A DNA stretch of 64,000 bases from Paenibacillus alkaliterrae (GTDB taxonomy: Bacteria; Bacillota; Bacilli; Paenibacillales; Paenibacillaceae), in NCBI RefSeq assembly GCF_021532375.1, contig NZ_JAKGAP010000004.1:16127-80126 (forward strand), written 5' to 3'. The position numbers and the translations under genes were made by a program. The notes beneath the pieces are model-generated. The model did not search any database. It was not told the DNA's origin and was given only the letters and a program-made list of their open reading frames with translations. Of the stretch, positions 44,167-53,513 are shown piece by piece. The first letter of the stretch is position 1; each line of letters opens with the position of its first letter.

Positions 44167-45048
44167 CTATTCGAATGCTTTAACGCCGTCTACGGTGACG
44201 ATTTTACGGAACTCTTTAAGAAGATGGGTCGTGATGGGGCCAGCTTGACCGGAGCCGATTCTGCGCCCATCCACCTCGCGAACCGCGATTACCTCCGCCG
44301 CCGTGCCCGTGAAAAACACCTCATCCGCCACATAGACGTCATGCAGCGTAAAGGGTTCTTCCCTCAGCTTATAGCCGTGAACGGTACACAGCTCCATAAT
44401 CGCAGCACGCGTTATCCCTTCCAGCGCGCCGACGTAACATGGAGGAGTGAAGACCGTACCTTTTTTGATGATGAAAATGTTATCGCTCGAGCCTTCCGCA
44501 ACATAGCCCTGTGAGTTCAACATAATCGCTTCTCCAACACCGGCTAGATTAGCTTGTATTTTGACCAAAATATTATTTAAGTAGTTCAGCGACTTAATTT
44601 TTGGATTCAGCGCATCGGGAATGTTGCGCCGCTGCGAGACCGATACCGAAATCAGGCCGTTGCGATAAGCCTCCTCCGGGTAAATCGCGAGCTGTTCCAC
44701 AATGATGATAACCCATGCGGATGGACAACGCTTCGGATCGAGACCCAAGTTGCCGGGACCGCGGGATACGACCAGACGGATATATCCATCGCGCATTTGA
44801 TTGCGGCGAATCGTCTCCACGAGCGCTTCCTGCATTTCGGCGGGCGACAGAGGAATGTCGAGCATAATGGATTTTGCCGAATCGTAGAGCCGGTCGAGAT
44901 GCTCCTTGCATTTAAAAATATTGCCGTCATAGATGCGGATTCCTTCAAAAATACCGTCGCCATACAAAAAACCGTGATCGTAAACCGATATTTTCGCATC
45001 CTCTTTCGATACATAATTACCGTTCAAGTAGATCCACTGCTGTGTCAT
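44167..45048 (-). CDS. ilvE: Branched-chain amino acid aminotransferase
   Basis: The 293-residue fold-type IV PLP enzyme has ISVYDHGFLYGDGIFEGIRIY, RLVVSRGPGNLGLDP, KSLNYLNNILVKIQA (with the PLP lysine), AEGSSDNIFIIKKG and TGTAAEVIAV. It reversibly transaminates Leu, Ile and Val. D-amino-acid aminotransferase is the main alternative in this fold, but the lysine-motif and length fit IlvE. It is the last gene of the pheB-hom-thrB-pheA-ilvE run, 45 nt after pheA. Confidence 0.92.
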   Translation of the reverse strand: MTQQWIYLNGNYVSKEDAKISVYDHGFLYGDGIFEGIRIYDGNIFKCKEHLDRLYDSAKSIMLDIPLSPAEMQEALVETIRRNQMRDGYIRLVVSRGPGNLGLDPKRCPSAWVIIIVEQLAIYPEEAYRNGLISVSVSQRRNIPDALNPKIKSLNYLNNILVKIQANLAGVGEAIMLNSQGYVAEGSSDNIFIIKKGTVFTPPCYVGALEGITRAAIMELCTVHGYKLREEPFTLHDVYVADEVFFTGTAAEVIAVREVDGRRIGSGQAGPITTHLLKEFRKIVTVDGVKAFE

Positions 45049-45093
45049 AACCTGTCAAACACCTCCAAAAATAATGTCGCTTCCAAACCATGC

Positions 45094-45966
45094 TTAACCT
45101 TTTTTGTAATCTGCGAAGCTGGGATAGCTTCCCAATACGCGGACTTGACAGCCGATCGCCTCGATCTCTTGAATTGCTGCCGGCAGCAGCACCGTATCAA
45201 GCGCCATATCGATATCGATGAAGAAATAGTAATTGCCCAGCTTTTTCTTAGTCGGACGTGACTCGATGCGGGTTAAGTTGATTTTGCGCCATGCAAAAGC
45301 AGCCAGCACCTGGTGCAAAGCACCCGGATAATCCTCGGGCAGCGTTATTAATATGCTCGTTTTCATCTTATTTGATTGACGGGCCGTATACGGCTCAGAT
45401 CCCACAAGCAGGAAACGCGTATAGTTGTTGTCATGATCCGTAATTTCGCTGGCGACTACATCAAGACCTTCATTGGAGGCAGCTGTCATCGTTCCGATCG
45501 CAGCCCATCCTGCATTTGGGTTGTTTTGAACGATACGGACGCCTTCGGCTGTGCTGCTGACATGCTCAGTTACGGCATGAGGAAGATGAGTCCGCAAAAA
45601 CTGTAAGCATTGCGCGATAGCCACTGGATGGCTGATCACTTTTTTAATACGTGAGTAATCGAGCTCACCTGCTTCTCCTGACAGCTCGGATTTCCGGCCG
45701 ATTAAATTTTGAATGGAAGGATATACCCATTCTGCTTGAATCGGAAGGTCTACCTCATGCACCAGCCAGTCCATATGCAGGCTGACGGAGCCTTCGATCG
45801 TATTCTCAATCGGGATAATGCTGTAATCGCTAATCCCATTGACGGTGGACAAGAACACATCCGAGATAAGTCTGTGATGTTTCCATTTGTGCTCTTCTCC
45901 GCCGAAAAAATGTCTGGCCGCCTCGTCGGATACAGAGCCAGCCGGTAATACCGCAATCGTCTTCAT
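45094..45966 (-). CDS. pheA: Prephenate dehydratase
   Basis: The 290-residue enzyme makes phenylpyruvate. The catalytic NNYTRFLLVG motif with the essential Thr is intact, IIPIENTIEGSV is present, and the C-terminal ACT domain has GALHQVLAAFAWRKINLTRIESRP, the phenylalanine-binding site, so feedback inhibition is expected. The N-terminus reads VLPAGSVSDEA where most homologues have a GPxGTFS motif, a notable divergence. Its ATG overlaps the thrB stop by four bases. Confidence 0.95.
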   Translation of the reverse strand: MKTIAVLPAGSVSDEAARHFFGGEEHKWKHHRLISDVFLSTVNGISDYSIIPIENTIEGSVSLHMDWLVHEVDLPIQAEWVYPSIQNLIGRKSELSGEAGELDYSRIKKVISHPVAIAQCLQFLRTHLPHAVTEHVSSTAEGVRIVQNNPNAGWAAIGTMTAASNEGLDVVASEITDHDNNYTRFLLVGSEPYTARQSNKMKTSILITLPEDYPGALHQVLAAFAWRKINLTRIESRPTKKKLGNYYFFIDIDMALDTVLLPAAIQEIEAIGCQVRVLGSYPSFADYKKG

Positions 45967-46940
45967 GCCGTAACGTCTCCTTTAATTCTGTCCATTAACG
46001 GAATCGCGCTTTGCTTCGAGCTATCCTCCAGCGTAATCTGAGGTCCGTGAACACAAGGCGGAACCCATAGCGTCTCCGCATGAATGCCTTCCTGCTTCAA
46101 CGTTCGAAGCAAAAACTGTTCCAACCCCGTTTTTTCCCGGCTATCCGCATCAACGAAGGCAATAATCGTCGGCCCAGCTCCGCTAAGCGCCGCTCCAAGC
46201 GCGCCTTGCTCAACCGCTTGCTCAAGAATGGCCGTCATCCCGGGAATTAACGCTGCACGGTAAGGCTGATGCAGCCGATCCTTCATTGCATGCCGGATGA
46301 GGCCAAGCTGGCCGCTTGCTAACGCCGCGACAAGCAGCGAGCTGCGTCCAACGTTAAATACGGCATCGGCCATGCTAATTTGTTTAGGAAGTACATGACG
46401 GGCCTTTTCCGTAGAAAGCTGAAACGCCGGTATGGCTACTAACGTCTCAATCTTGCGATGAGGCTCAATCCGCACATAATCGGCCCGCTCGCCGTCCCAT
46501 GCCGAAACGACGATTCCTCCGAATAACGAGGCGCCTACGTTGTCAGGATGCCCTTCCAGCTCCGTTGCCATCTGGAACAGCTTATCATCGGTCAACGGAC
46601 TTCCGATCAGCGCATTCGCTGCAACCAGTGCCCCGACAATCGCGGAAGCGCTGCTGCCAAGCCCGCGCGTTAGCGGAATTTCGCTGTAAATGGAAATAGA
46701 AAGCTCCGGTACATTGACGCCCGCCTCCTTGAACACCAGCTGAGCAACCTTGTAAATCAAATTCGTCTTATCTCTTGGCAAGCCATTCATTTGATCGCCG
46801 TGAAGCTGGAATTCCGTACGGTCCGATACATTGAGCTCAATCCAAGCGTACAATGACAGCGCCATGCCGAGAGAATCGAACCCCGGCCCCAAATTGGCCG
46901 TGCTTGCTGGTATTTTTACGATCACTTTACGATTATTCAT
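45963..46940 (-). CDS. thrB: Homoserine kinase
   Basis: The 325-residue GHMP-kinase has PASTANLGPGFDSLGMAL at the N-terminus, the ATP loop PLTRGLGSSASAIVGALVAAN, and the C-terminal ALSGAGPTIIAFVD. It phosphorylates homoserine for threonine synthesis. It lies five bases after hom. No threonine synthase gene (thrC) is in this cluster, unlike the hom-thrC-thrB order of B. subtilis. Confidence 0.96.
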   Translation of the reverse strand: MNNRKVIVKIPASTANLGPGFDSLGMALSLYAWIELNVSDRTEFQLHGDQMNGLPRDKTNLIYKVAQLVFKEAGVNVPELSISIYSEIPLTRGLGSSASAIVGALVAANALIGSPLTDDKLFQMATELEGHPDNVGASLFGGIVVSAWDGERADYVRIEPHRKIETLVAIPAFQLSTEKARHVLPKQISMADAVFNVGRSSLLVAALASGQLGLIRHAMKDRLHQPYRAALIPGMTAILEQAVEQGALGAALSGAGPTIIAFVDADSREKTGLEQFLLRTLKQEGIHAETLWVPPCVHGPQITLEDSSKQSAIPLMDRIKGDVTA

Positions 46941-46945
46941 GCCGC

Positions 46946-48232
46946 TTATCCTTCTACGCGATAGACGCTCTTCACTTTGTGAACGACATCCAGCGATTCG
47001 AACGTTGCCAGCACCTTCTGGATGGCAGATTTGTTCGCATCATGCGTGATAACGATAATTTCAGCATCCGGATTTGACGGAGTCGGCTGCTGCAATACGG
47101 ATTCCAAGCTAACCTCGAAGTCAGCGAACACTTGCGTAATGCGTGCCAGAACACCTGCACGGTCAGCAACGTTAAGCAGCAAAAAATATTTCGACGAAAT
47201 TTGCTCGTCCGTCTTCAGTTTCTTCTCTTTGTAAGCCAGGCTGCCCTGCATGCCGTTCACGCCGAGCTTGAGATTTTTCACAACGGCTACCAAATCGGAT
47301 ACGATCGAAGTCGCGGTTGGAAGCTCCCCCGCTCCCGCTCCGTAAAACATCGTTTCGCCAACAGCTTCACCGTATACGTAAACGGCGTTAAACACCCCGT
47401 TAACCGAAGCGATCGGGTGAGATTGCTTCACCATAGTCGGCTGCACGCTAATGCTGATAAGGTCATCCTGACGCTCTGCGATACCGAGCAGCTTAACCTC
47501 ATAGCCGAGGCGCTTCGCGTACAAAATATCTTCTTTGCTAACGGATGAAATCCCTTGAACGGAGACGTCTTCGAGCGCTACGTTAGCACGGAAACCGATT
47601 GTCGCTAGAATCGTCATTTTGCGTGCGGCATCAAGGCCTTCGACATCGGATGTCGGATCCGACTCCGCGTAACCGAGATCCTGTGCTTCCTTCAGCACAT
47701 CGAAGTAAGAAGCGCCTTCCTGGCTCATTTTCGTCAAAATATAGTTAGTCGTGCCGTTCACGATTCCCATAATTTTCGTTATGCGGTCGGAGGAGAAGCC
47801 TTCTACCAGCGTACGTATGATCGGAATGCCGCCGGCAACGCTCGCTTCATACAGCACGTCGCAGCGGTGCTCCTGTGCTTTAGCCAAAATTTCCGGTCCG
47901 TGCAGCGCCATCAAATCTTTATTCGCCGTAATGACATGTTTACCGCGCTCGAGCGCTTCCAGTATATATTCCTTTGTCAGAGAAATCCCGCCCATCACTT
48001 CCACGACGACGTCAATTTCCGGATGGCGAATGATTTCCCAAGGATCCTCCGTCAGCTTATCCGGGGAAATCGATATATTGCGGGATTTGCTCCTGTTTTG
48101 AACCAGCACCTTCTCGATGACGATAGGCGAGCCTACCTGGCTTGCCAAATCCTCTTGATGCCCTTCCACTATGCGGACAACGCCTGTACCGACCGTTCCT
48201 AAACCTAATAATCCAACTTTTACCGGTTTCAT
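46946..48232 (-). CDS. hom: Homoserine dehydrogenase
   Basis: The 428-residue enzyme has the Rossmann motif GLLGLGTVGTGVVRIV, VNGTTNYILTKMSQEG and the catalytic segment DVEGLDAARKMTILA. A C-terminal ACT domain (VADRAGVLARITQVFADFEVSLESVLQQP) suggests threonine feedback control. It lies 23 nt after pheB. Confidence 0.97.
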   Translation of the reverse strand: MKPVKVGLLGLGTVGTGVVRIVEGHQEDLASQVGSPIVIEKVLVQNRSKSRNISISPDKLTEDPWEIIRHPEIDVVVEVMGGISLTKEYILEALERGKHVITANKDLMALHGPEILAKAQEHRCDVLYEASVAGGIPIIRTLVEGFSSDRITKIMGIVNGTTNYILTKMSQEGASYFDVLKEAQDLGYAESDPTSDVEGLDAARKMTILATIGFRANVALEDVSVQGISSVSKEDILYAKRLGYEVKLLGIAERQDDLISISVQPTMVKQSHPIASVNGVFNAVYVYGEAVGETMFYGAGAGELPTATSIVSDLVAVVKNLKLGVNGMQGSLAYKEKKLKTDEQISSKYFLLLNVADRAGVLARITQVFADFEVSLESVLQQPTPSNPDAEIIVITHDANKSAIQKVLATFESLDVVHKVKSVYRVEG

Positions 48233-48255
48233 ATAATCCCTCCACTACTTATATT

Positions 48256-48693
48256 TTAACCTTGACCGATGACCGCTGCTTTACGCACGCCAGCTTGACT
48301 GCGAAGCAATTCTACCAGCTCTGACAGTTCCCCGGAAAGCTGCGAAATGTCGACCGAGATGACGACGTTAGCAAAGCCTTGAAGCGGAATCGTCTGATTC
48401 ATCGTCAGCACGTTGCCCTCTAAGCTCGCTACCCTACTAAGCACATTGGACAGAACGCCCGATCGATGTTCCAAATCCATGGAAATTGTCGCAATCCGTT
48501 CCCTCTCCAGCTCATTTAACGCATATACGCCATCCTTATACTTATAAAAGGCGCTTCGGCTTAGCCCGACACGCTCTACCGCCTCATGGACGGTAGCTGC
48601 CTTGCCCAGGCTTAGCATCTCCTTCACTTGTATCGTCTTCATGATCGCTTCCGGTAAAATGTCCTCCCGAACGACATAATAGCGGTTATTCAC
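48256..48693 (-). CDS. pheB: ACT domain protein PheB (UPF0735)
   Basis: The 145-residue protein has an N-terminal helix-turn-helix-like part (LSLGKAATVHEAVERVGLSRSAFYKYKDGV) and an ACT domain (LEHRSGVLSNVLSRVASLEGNVLTMNQTIPLQGFANVVISVD). It is annotated in Bacillus as PheB, next to pheA and obg; it is not a chorismate mutase itself, and its role, perhaps amino-acid-responsive regulation, is unproved. Start is GTG 48693 behind gaggagg. It heads the amino-acid operon. Confidence 0.9.
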   Translation of the reverse strand: MNNRYYVVREDILPEAIMKTIQVKEMLSLGKAATVHEAVERVGLSRSAFYKYKDGVYALNELERERIATISMDLEHRSGVLSNVLSRVASLEGNVLTMNQTIPLQGFANVVISVDISQLSGELSELVELLRSQAGVRKAAVIGQG

Positions 48694-48736
48694 TATACGT
48701 CCTCCTCAAAAAGACAATTGTTCATCTATAGTGGAC

Positions 48737-48765
48737 ATTATATCGAAATACACGTTTCGGGGCAA
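48737..48765 (-). promoter_or_regulatory. Sigma-A promoter of pheB-hom-thrB-pheA-ilvE
   Basis: TTGCCC (48760-48765), 17 bases, TATAAT (48737-48742) on the minus strand; the leader is only about 35 nt, so no T-box or long attenuator precedes this amino-acid operon. Confidence 0.75.
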
Positions 48766-48771
48766 TAGGCA

Positions 48772-48801
48772 AAATGAGAAAAGACGGCTTGCGCCGTCTT
48801 C
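48772..48801 (-). terminator. Terminator of spo0B-obg
   Basis: aagacggc-gcaa-gccgtctt on the minus strand, followed by TTCTCATTTT; 26 nt after the obg stop. Confidence 0.82.
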
Positions 48802-48826
48802 ATTCCTAAATATGTGTTCATACACA

Positions 48827-50152
48827 CTAGCCATTCGGGTTGTAATCGTTGCCTTCAAAGAACTCGAATGCAAAATCGCCAATTCGAACCATATCGCCGT
48901 CCTTGGCGCCTTGCTTGCGAAGGGCTGCGTCGACACCCATTTTGCGCATCGTACGCGCAAAGCGCATGACTGCATCATAGGAGTTGAGGTTCATCCGCTT
49001 CATATAGTTATCGATGCCTTCACTTACGATAACGAACACTTCATCCTCCTTGTGGATGGTAAAGGTCGTCTCTTCGCGTTTCTCGTAGCTGTAAACTTTA
49101 CGCTCGGCTACTTCCTTCACGTCTTCAATTTCCACCTGCTCCGCAACCGTATCAAGCACGTCGGCTGCCTTGTAGAGAAACTCTTGAATTCCTTGCTTCG
49201 TCAAGGAAGAGATCGGTACGATTTGATATTCCCGTTCGCCTCGCACTTCCTCAAGCTGCTGCTTAAATAGCTCAAGCTGCTCCTCGGATCCAGGCATATC
49301 CATCTTGTTCGCGGCAATAATTTGCGGACGATCTGCCAATTTCGCATTATAAAGCACAAGCTCCGCGTTAATTTTCTGCCAATCGTCGAACGGATCGCGT
49401 CCCTCGGATGCAGCCATATCGATCACATGAATAATGACTCGAGTCCGTTCGACGTGACGAAGAAACTCGTGACCTAAGCCTACTCCCTCGTGAGCGCCTT
49501 CAATTAAGCCCGGCAAATCGGCCATCACGAAGCTGCGGCCGTCACCGACATCAACGACGCCGAGATTCGGTGTAATCGTTGTGAAATGATAAGCGCCGAT
49601 CTTCGGCTTTGCGCCGGAAACGACCGAAAGCAGTGTCGATTTCCCCACGCTCGGAAAGCCGACAAGGCCGACATCCGCCATGACCTTGAGTTCAAGCACG
49701 ACCCAGCGCTCCTGGCCTTCCTCTCCATTCTCGGAAATATAAGGGGCTGGATTGCTTTGCGTAGCAAACCGGATGTTGCCGCGTCCGCCGCGTCCGCCTT
49801 TAGCTATAACGATTTTCTGTCCGTGACGCGTCATATCCGCGATAATTTCCTGAGTATCATCATCGATAATGACAGTGCCCGGCGGGATGCGAACAATCGT
49901 ATCCTCGGCACCTGCGCCATGCATACTCTTAACCTTACCCCGCTCGCCGCGGTCCGCTTTGAAATGCTTCTGATAGCGGAAATCCATCAAGGTGCGAAGT
50001 CCTTCATCCACTTGAAAAATCAAGTCGCCGCCGCGGCCGCCGTCGCCGCCTGCCGGTCCGCCGTTCTCGACATACTTCTCGCGGCGGAAGGAGACGATTC
50101 CATCGCCGCCGTCGCCGCCTTTTACAAAAATCTTAGCCTTATCGACAAACAT
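48827..50152 (-). CDS. obg: GTPase Obg (CgtA)
   Basis: The 441-residue essential GTPase acts in 50S assembly and the stress and sporulation response. The glycine-rich OBG fold is at 1-158 ([26 protein letters not shown]). The G domain starts near 159, with the P-loop GFPSVGKS at 165-172, DLPGLIEGA, and NKMD. The OCT domain closes the protein. It follows spo0B by 13 nt, the conserved spo0B-obg pair. Confidence 0.97.
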   Translation of the reverse strand: MFVDKAKIFVKGGDGGDGIVSFRREKYVENGGPAGGDGGRGGDLIFQVDEGLRTLMDFRYQKHFKADRGERGKVKSMHGAGAEDTIVRIPPGTVIIDDDTQEIIADMTRHGQKIVIAKGGRGGRGNIRFATQSNPAPYISENGEEGQERWVVLELKVMADVGLVGFPSVGKSTLLSVVSGAKPKIGAYHFTTITPNLGVVDVGDGRSFVMADLPGLIEGAHEGVGLGHEFLRHVERTRVIIHVIDMAASEGRDPFDDWQKINAELVLYNAKLADRPQIIAANKMDMPGSEEQLELFKQQLEEVRGEREYQIVPISSLTKQGIQEFLYKAADVLDTVAEQVEIEDVKEVAERKVYSYEKREETTFTIHKEDEVFVIVSEGIDNYMKRMNLNSYDAVMRFARTMRKMGVDAALRKQGAKDGDMVRIGDFAFEFFEGNDYNPNG

Positions 50153-50165
50153 GTTTTGCCCCCGT

Positions 50166-50903
50166 TCATGCGCGCATTACCGCCTTCAGCAGCACCTTGG
50201 CGTACGGCTGCTCGAAGTTGATCGGCTGCATTAGCGCGCCATCCAACTGCTGTTGTATTTTCTGCTTCCATTGCTGTTCATTCATTAACTCGCCTTCATA
50301 GTAAAAAGCGGCATATAGCGCTTCCTGATCCAGCGATAGCTCCAGCTTAAGTATGGCGGCATCGCCGTAACCCGGCTTTGCCGCAAACCGATAAGCATTT
50401 ATCGTATGAATGATTGTTTCGGCTATTTGATCGGCATCCGCCGTAATTTCATTTAGATGAATATCGCCTTGAATAACAACCTGAAGCTCCAGCGTATTCG
50501 AAATCGTGCGGAAGGATTGGATATAGCTAATCAAGGACGGCACTCCCAGTTTAGCTATTTGACTTTCTACAGCCATTCTTCCACTTATTTTCTCCACATA
50601 TTCAACTGTTTTATCCAGCTTTTTCAGACGAATATAACCGTATACGACCTGCAAGTCGTTCATCCAGTCATGGCGATGATGATTGAGAGTCCGTATAGCT
50701 GATGTTTGCAACGATTGAATCGTTCGCGCTGTCCGCTCCGCATGCTCTTTCCTCTCGGTACGAATCCAGAAAACCGCTGCAGCAATAAGCCAAACGAGAA
50801 AGACAGCCGTTAACCACACTTTAGAAGGCCAAATAAGTACAGCAGTACATGGCAACAGAACAGTTGCCGCTGCGTAATACTTCGCCGTTGTTAAGCGTCC
50901 CAT
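50166..50903 (-). CDS. spo0B: Membrane-anchored Spo0B-type sporulation phosphotransferase
   Basis: The 245-residue protein carries the Spo0B core: [34 protein letters not shown], where H78 is equivalent to the phosphorylated His30 of B. subtilis Spo0B. The four-helix dimer part is followed by a degenerate ATPase-like domain. Unlike the soluble B. subtilis protein it has two N-terminal membrane helices (about residues 10-25 and 28-46), which would hold the phosphorelay step at the membrane. Position before obg supports the assignment. A histidine kinase is the alternative, but no N, G1 or G2 box is visible. Confidence 0.85.
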   Translation of the reverse strand: MGRLTTAKYYAAATVLLPCTAVLIWPSKVWLTAVFLVWLIAAAVFWIRTERKEHAERTARTIQSLQTSAIRTLNHHRHDWMNDLQVVYGYIRLKKLDKTVEYVEKISGRMAVESQIAKLGVPSLISYIQSFRTISNTLELQVVIQGDIHLNEITADADQIAETIIHTINAYRFAAKPGYGDAAILKLELSLDQEALYAAFYYEGELMNEQQWKQKIQQQLDGALMQPINFEQPYAKVLLKAVMRA

Positions 50904-50941
50904 CGATTAAACCTACTTTCATCGTATTTCCCAGCTTTACC

Positions 50942-50970
50942 AGTATATCATGCGGCCGCCGAACGGTCAT
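50942..50970 (-). promoter_or_regulatory. Promoter of spo0B-obg
   Basis: ATGACC (50965-50970), 17 bases, TATACT (50942-50947) on the minus strand, about 40 nt before spo0B. Confidence 0.5.
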
Positions 50971-50982
50971 CAGCGCCTAAAT

Positions 50983-51012
50983 AAAAAAACCGGCCTAACG
51001 ATGCAGGCCGGA
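50983..51012 (-). terminator. Terminator of rplU-prp-rpmA
   Basis: On the minus strand ccggcctg-catcgt-taggccgg is followed by TTTTTTTATTT. It lies seven bases after the rpmA stop. Confidence 0.9.
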
Positions 51013-51019
51013 ATCTTTA

Positions 51020-51331
51020 TTATGCTTCTAATGCTGCGGCTACCGGTGCCAGACCAACAGGGTATACGCTCACTTTTTTGCGGCCGCGTCCCCAACGTTC
51101 GAACTTCACTACGCCTTCTACTTTCGCATAAAGCGTATCGTCTTTCCCGATGCCTACATTGGTGCCTGGGTGAATTTTCGTTCCGCGTTGACGGAACAAA
51201 ATGCTTCCTGCCGAAACGGTTTGACCGTCAGCACGTTTAGCGCCAAGGCGCTTCGACTGCGAATCGCGTCCGTTTTTCGTGGAGCCTACGCCTTTCTTCG
51301 AAGCGAATAGCTGAAGATTCAGTTTCAACAT
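51020..51331 (-). CDS. rpmA: Ribosomal protein bL27 with Prp-cleavable N-terminus
   Basis: The 103-residue protein begins [25 protein letters not shown]. In Bacillota L27 carries a short N-terminal extension cut by the Prp protease after the Phe (LQLF/ASKKG), exposing the residues that reach the peptidyl-transferase centre; the site is intact. ATG 51331 follows gaaaggagg. The Shine-Dalgarno is the end of leader repeat copy B. The frame continues 11 codons upstream through that repeat and is not the true start. Confidence 0.98.
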   Translation of the reverse strand: MLKLNLQLFASKKGVGSTKNGRDSQSKRLGAKRADGQTVSAGSILFRQRGTKIHPGTNVGIGKDDTLYAKVEGVVKFERWGRGRKKVSVYPVGLAPVAAALEA

Positions 51332-51338
51332 AGTATTT

Positions 51339-51385
51339 CCTCCTTTCAAAGGCTTGAGAAACAAACCTGCTTCGTAAGCTTACGC
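51339..51385 (-). repeat. Ribosome-binding-site-proximal leader repeat, copy B
   Basis: On the minus strand it reads gtaagcttac (palindrome), the core gaagcaggtttg, a hairpin aggtttg-tttct-caagcct with one T-G wobble, and aaaggagg before rpmA. Its 5' end overlaps the last codon and stop of prp. The layout matches copies A and C. Confidence 0.78.
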
Positions 51386-51718
51386 TATAAGAAGTTCATG
51401 AATTACGACATGCTTGCCGTATGTTTTTGCAATAGTGTCAAGCATAACCGCCATCGACTCAAGCAGCAGCTGCATCCGTCCATCCGAAGCTTCGTCAGCA
51501 AGCGTCGGAATATCCGACGACAGCCAGCCGTTCTTCATCTTTACAGGAAGCTCTTCTCCCGCTAAAGCTTCGATTGCGTTAACGGTACCGACCGATACGG
51601 CCGATACACCCGCACAAACGATATCTTTGCCGGGCTTCGCATATTTAGCATGTCCTTCGACAGCAAATGACACGATTCGTCTGTCAGCGGCTTTCCGTAC
51701 AAACGTAACGTTTATCAT
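51380..51718 (-). CDS. prp: Ribosomal-processing cysteine protease Prp
   Basis: The 112-residue protease is essential for L27 maturation. EGHAKYAKPGKDIVCAGVSAV carries the catalytic His (H23) and Cys (C35). It sits between rplU and rpmA as in other Bacillota (ysxB in B. subtilis), matching its substrate encoded next door. Start ATG 51718 follows rplU by 11 nt. Confidence 0.95.
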   Translation of the reverse strand: MINVTFVRKAADRRIVSFAVEGHAKYAKPGKDIVCAGVSAVSVGTVNAIEALAGEELPVKMKNGWLSSDIPTLADEASDGRMQLLLESMAVMLDTIAKTYGKHVVIHELLIA

Positions 51719-51729
51719 AGAAGCTCCGA

Positions 51730-52041
51730 TTACGCTTGGATCTTCTCGATTGTTACTTTTGTGTACGGTTGACGATGACCTTGCTTACGACGATAGTTCT
51801 TTTTGGCTTTGTATTTGTAAACGATGATCTTTTGGCCTTTGCCTTGTTTCTCGACTTTACCAGTTACTGTAGCGCCGGCTACAACTGGAGTTCCAGTTAC
51901 AAGACCGTCACCCTTAGCAACCGCCAAAACACGATCAAACGTTACGCTCTCGCCTGCTTGTGAGTCCAGTTTTTCGATGTAAATTACATCGCCTTCTTGA
52001 ACCTTGTATTGCTTACCGCCAGTTACGATGATTGCGAACAT
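51730..52041 (-). CDS. rplU: Ribosomal protein bL21
   Basis: The 103-residue 50S protein begins [25 protein letters not shown] and ends [21 protein letters not shown]. aaggaggtgcacc precedes ATG 52041. It heads rplU-prp-rpmA. Confidence 0.98.
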   Translation of the reverse strand: MFAIIVTGGKQYKVQEGDVIYIEKLDSQAGESVTFDRVLAVAKGDGLVTGTPVVAGATVTGKVEKQGKGQKIIVYKYKAKKNYRRKQGHRQPYTKVTIEKIQA

Positions 52042-52056
52042 TGTTGGTGCACCTCC

Positions 52057-52165
52057 TTAATTTCGAAGACTCGCCTAATCCAGGTGGCTTACGGCGAAAG
52101 CCGCAAACGCTTGTTTACCCGATCGGAGCGGTACTTGTACAGCTCGTTCCTATGTGGCACGAGAC
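52057..52165 (-). promoter_or_regulatory. Probable L21 leader (autoregulatory RNA)
   Basis: The 110 nt before rplU fold into paired segments (gcggctt-tcgcc-gtaagcc; ctggattaggcgag) resembling the L21 leader found before rplU in many Bacillota, where L21 probably represses its own operon. Recognition is by position and general shape, not by alignment. Confidence 0.5.
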
Positions 52166-52177
52166 AGACACCTAAAC

Positions 52178-52206
52178 AGTTTACCATACTATGAAAGCAA
52201 GATCAA
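52178..52206 (-). promoter_or_regulatory. Promoter of rplU-prp-rpmA
   Basis: TTGATC (52201-52206), 17 bases, TAAACT (52178-52183) with a TGg extension on the minus strand, giving a leader of about 130 nt. Confidence 0.55.
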
Positions 52207-52228
52207 TTGCTTATCTAACAAAAACAAC

Positions 52229-53476
52229 CTATTTAATCATGGCATTCCCTTTGCCGGCCGATCCGCAGCTCGGACACCGCTCCGAAAGCTGAAGAACCGC
52301 ATTTTCGCGCGCTTTCTTCCTTGTCAGCTCCAGCAGGCCAAGCTTCGTCCAGCCTAGAATTGCGCATTTCGTTTGATCGATGCGCGCCTTCTCGGTCATT
52401 CGCTGCATGACCTGTTCGCGATGCTGCTCTTGTACCATATCAATAAAATCAATGATGATAATACCGCCGACATCCCTTACCCGCAGCAATCTTGCAATCT
52501 CATCAGCCGCTTCCATATTCGTGCGGAAAACTGTATCTTCCAAATCGGATGTACCCGTGAACTTTCCGGTATTTACATCGATTACCGTCAGGGCCTCCGT
52601 TTCCTCCCAAATCAAATGACCGCCGATCATCAAAGAAATACGCCGTTCAAAGGCTCTCTCCACCTGCTCCGTCACCCGAAAAAAATCAAATAAGGATTGC
52701 CCGTGCCGCTGCTTATAACACTTCAAACGCTCTTTCAGCTTCGGAGTCATTTCCTGAAGCAGCTCTGACGCCTCCTCAAATCTGGACGAGTCATCTATCC
52801 AAATTTCGTCCATATCCATCGTTAATGTATCGCGAACAGCACGCCGCATTAGTCCGGCTTCCCGGTGCAGCTCGGCCGGCGCAGGCGCATCCTCGTTGCG
52901 CGCCGCGATGAACTGCCACAGCTCTCTTGCATGCGAGATGTCGGCAGATAAGGAAAGCTCGCTCTCTCCCTCGGAAGCCGTACGCAAAATAATTCCTTCC
53001 TCCTGCTGGCGAAGCTTCTCGCCGATGGAGCGCAGCCGTCCCCGCTCGCTCTCCGCGTTTATTTTCCTTGAAACGCCCACATAATCGGCATTCGGCATAT
53101 AGACAATCCAGCGTCCCGGGAGCGTAAAATGTGTGGTGACGCGGGCTCCCTTTCCGCCGAGCGGCTCCTTGATGACTTGAACCATCATTTCCTGCCCCGG
53201 TCTGATCAGCTCCTGTATGGGCGGCTTATGCTTAGGCTGTTTCTCCAAATGAGGATGCAGCAGCTCGTCAATATACAAAAAAGCGTTTTTGGTTAGTCCT
53301 ATATCTACAAATGCGGCCTGCATGCCAGGCAGCACATTTACAACGCGACCTTTATAGACGTTGCCAACCAAGCTGCTTGCCTTGGATTTTTCCATGAAAA
53401 ACTCGACTAGGCGGCCATTCTCCAGTACTGCGGTTTGCAGCATTTCACCATGAACGTGCATCAACATTCGCTTCAT
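52229..53476 (-). CDS. rng: Ribonuclease G/E family endoribonuclease
   Basis: The 415-residue RNase has an S1-like domain near residues 35-115 (VGNVYKGRVVNVLPGMQAAFVDIGLTKNAFLY), the catalytic region EALTVIDVNTGKFTG and GGIIIIDFIDM, carrying the two metal-binding aspartates, and the zinc-link motif CPSCGSAG close to the C-terminus. No long C-terminal scaffold is present, so it is RNase G-like. B. subtilis lacks this family and relies on RNase Y; Paenibacillus-type genomes keep it. ATG 53476 follows aggtgat. Confidence 0.93.
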   Translation of the reverse strand: MKRMLMHVHGEMLQTAVLENGRLVEFFMEKSKASSLVGNVYKGRVVNVLPGMQAAFVDIGLTKNAFLYIDELLHPHLEKQPKHKPPIQELIRPGQEMMVQVIKEPLGGKGARVTTHFTLPGRWIVYMPNADYVGVSRKINAESERGRLRSIGEKLRQQEEGIILRTASEGESELSLSADISHARELWQFIAARNEDAPAPAELHREAGLMRRAVRDTLTMDMDEIWIDDSSRFEEASELLQEMTPKLKERLKCYKQRHGQSLFDFFRVTEQVERAFERRISLMIGGHLIWEETEALTVIDVNTGKFTGTSDLEDTVFRTNMEAADEIARLLRVRDVGGIIIIDFIDMVQEQHREQVMQRMTEKARIDQTKCAILGWTKLGLLELTRKKARENAVLQLSERCPSCGSAGKGNAMIK

Positions 53477-53513
53477 TCCCGAGTATCACCTGCCAGTACG
53501 CTTTTCGTCTATT

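Noticed and set aside
51344..51355. ttcaaaggctt near rpmA as a further copy of the spoIIB/copD tandem repeat
   Set aside because: Only about 11 bases match, the flanks differ, and this stretch belongs to leader repeat copy B.
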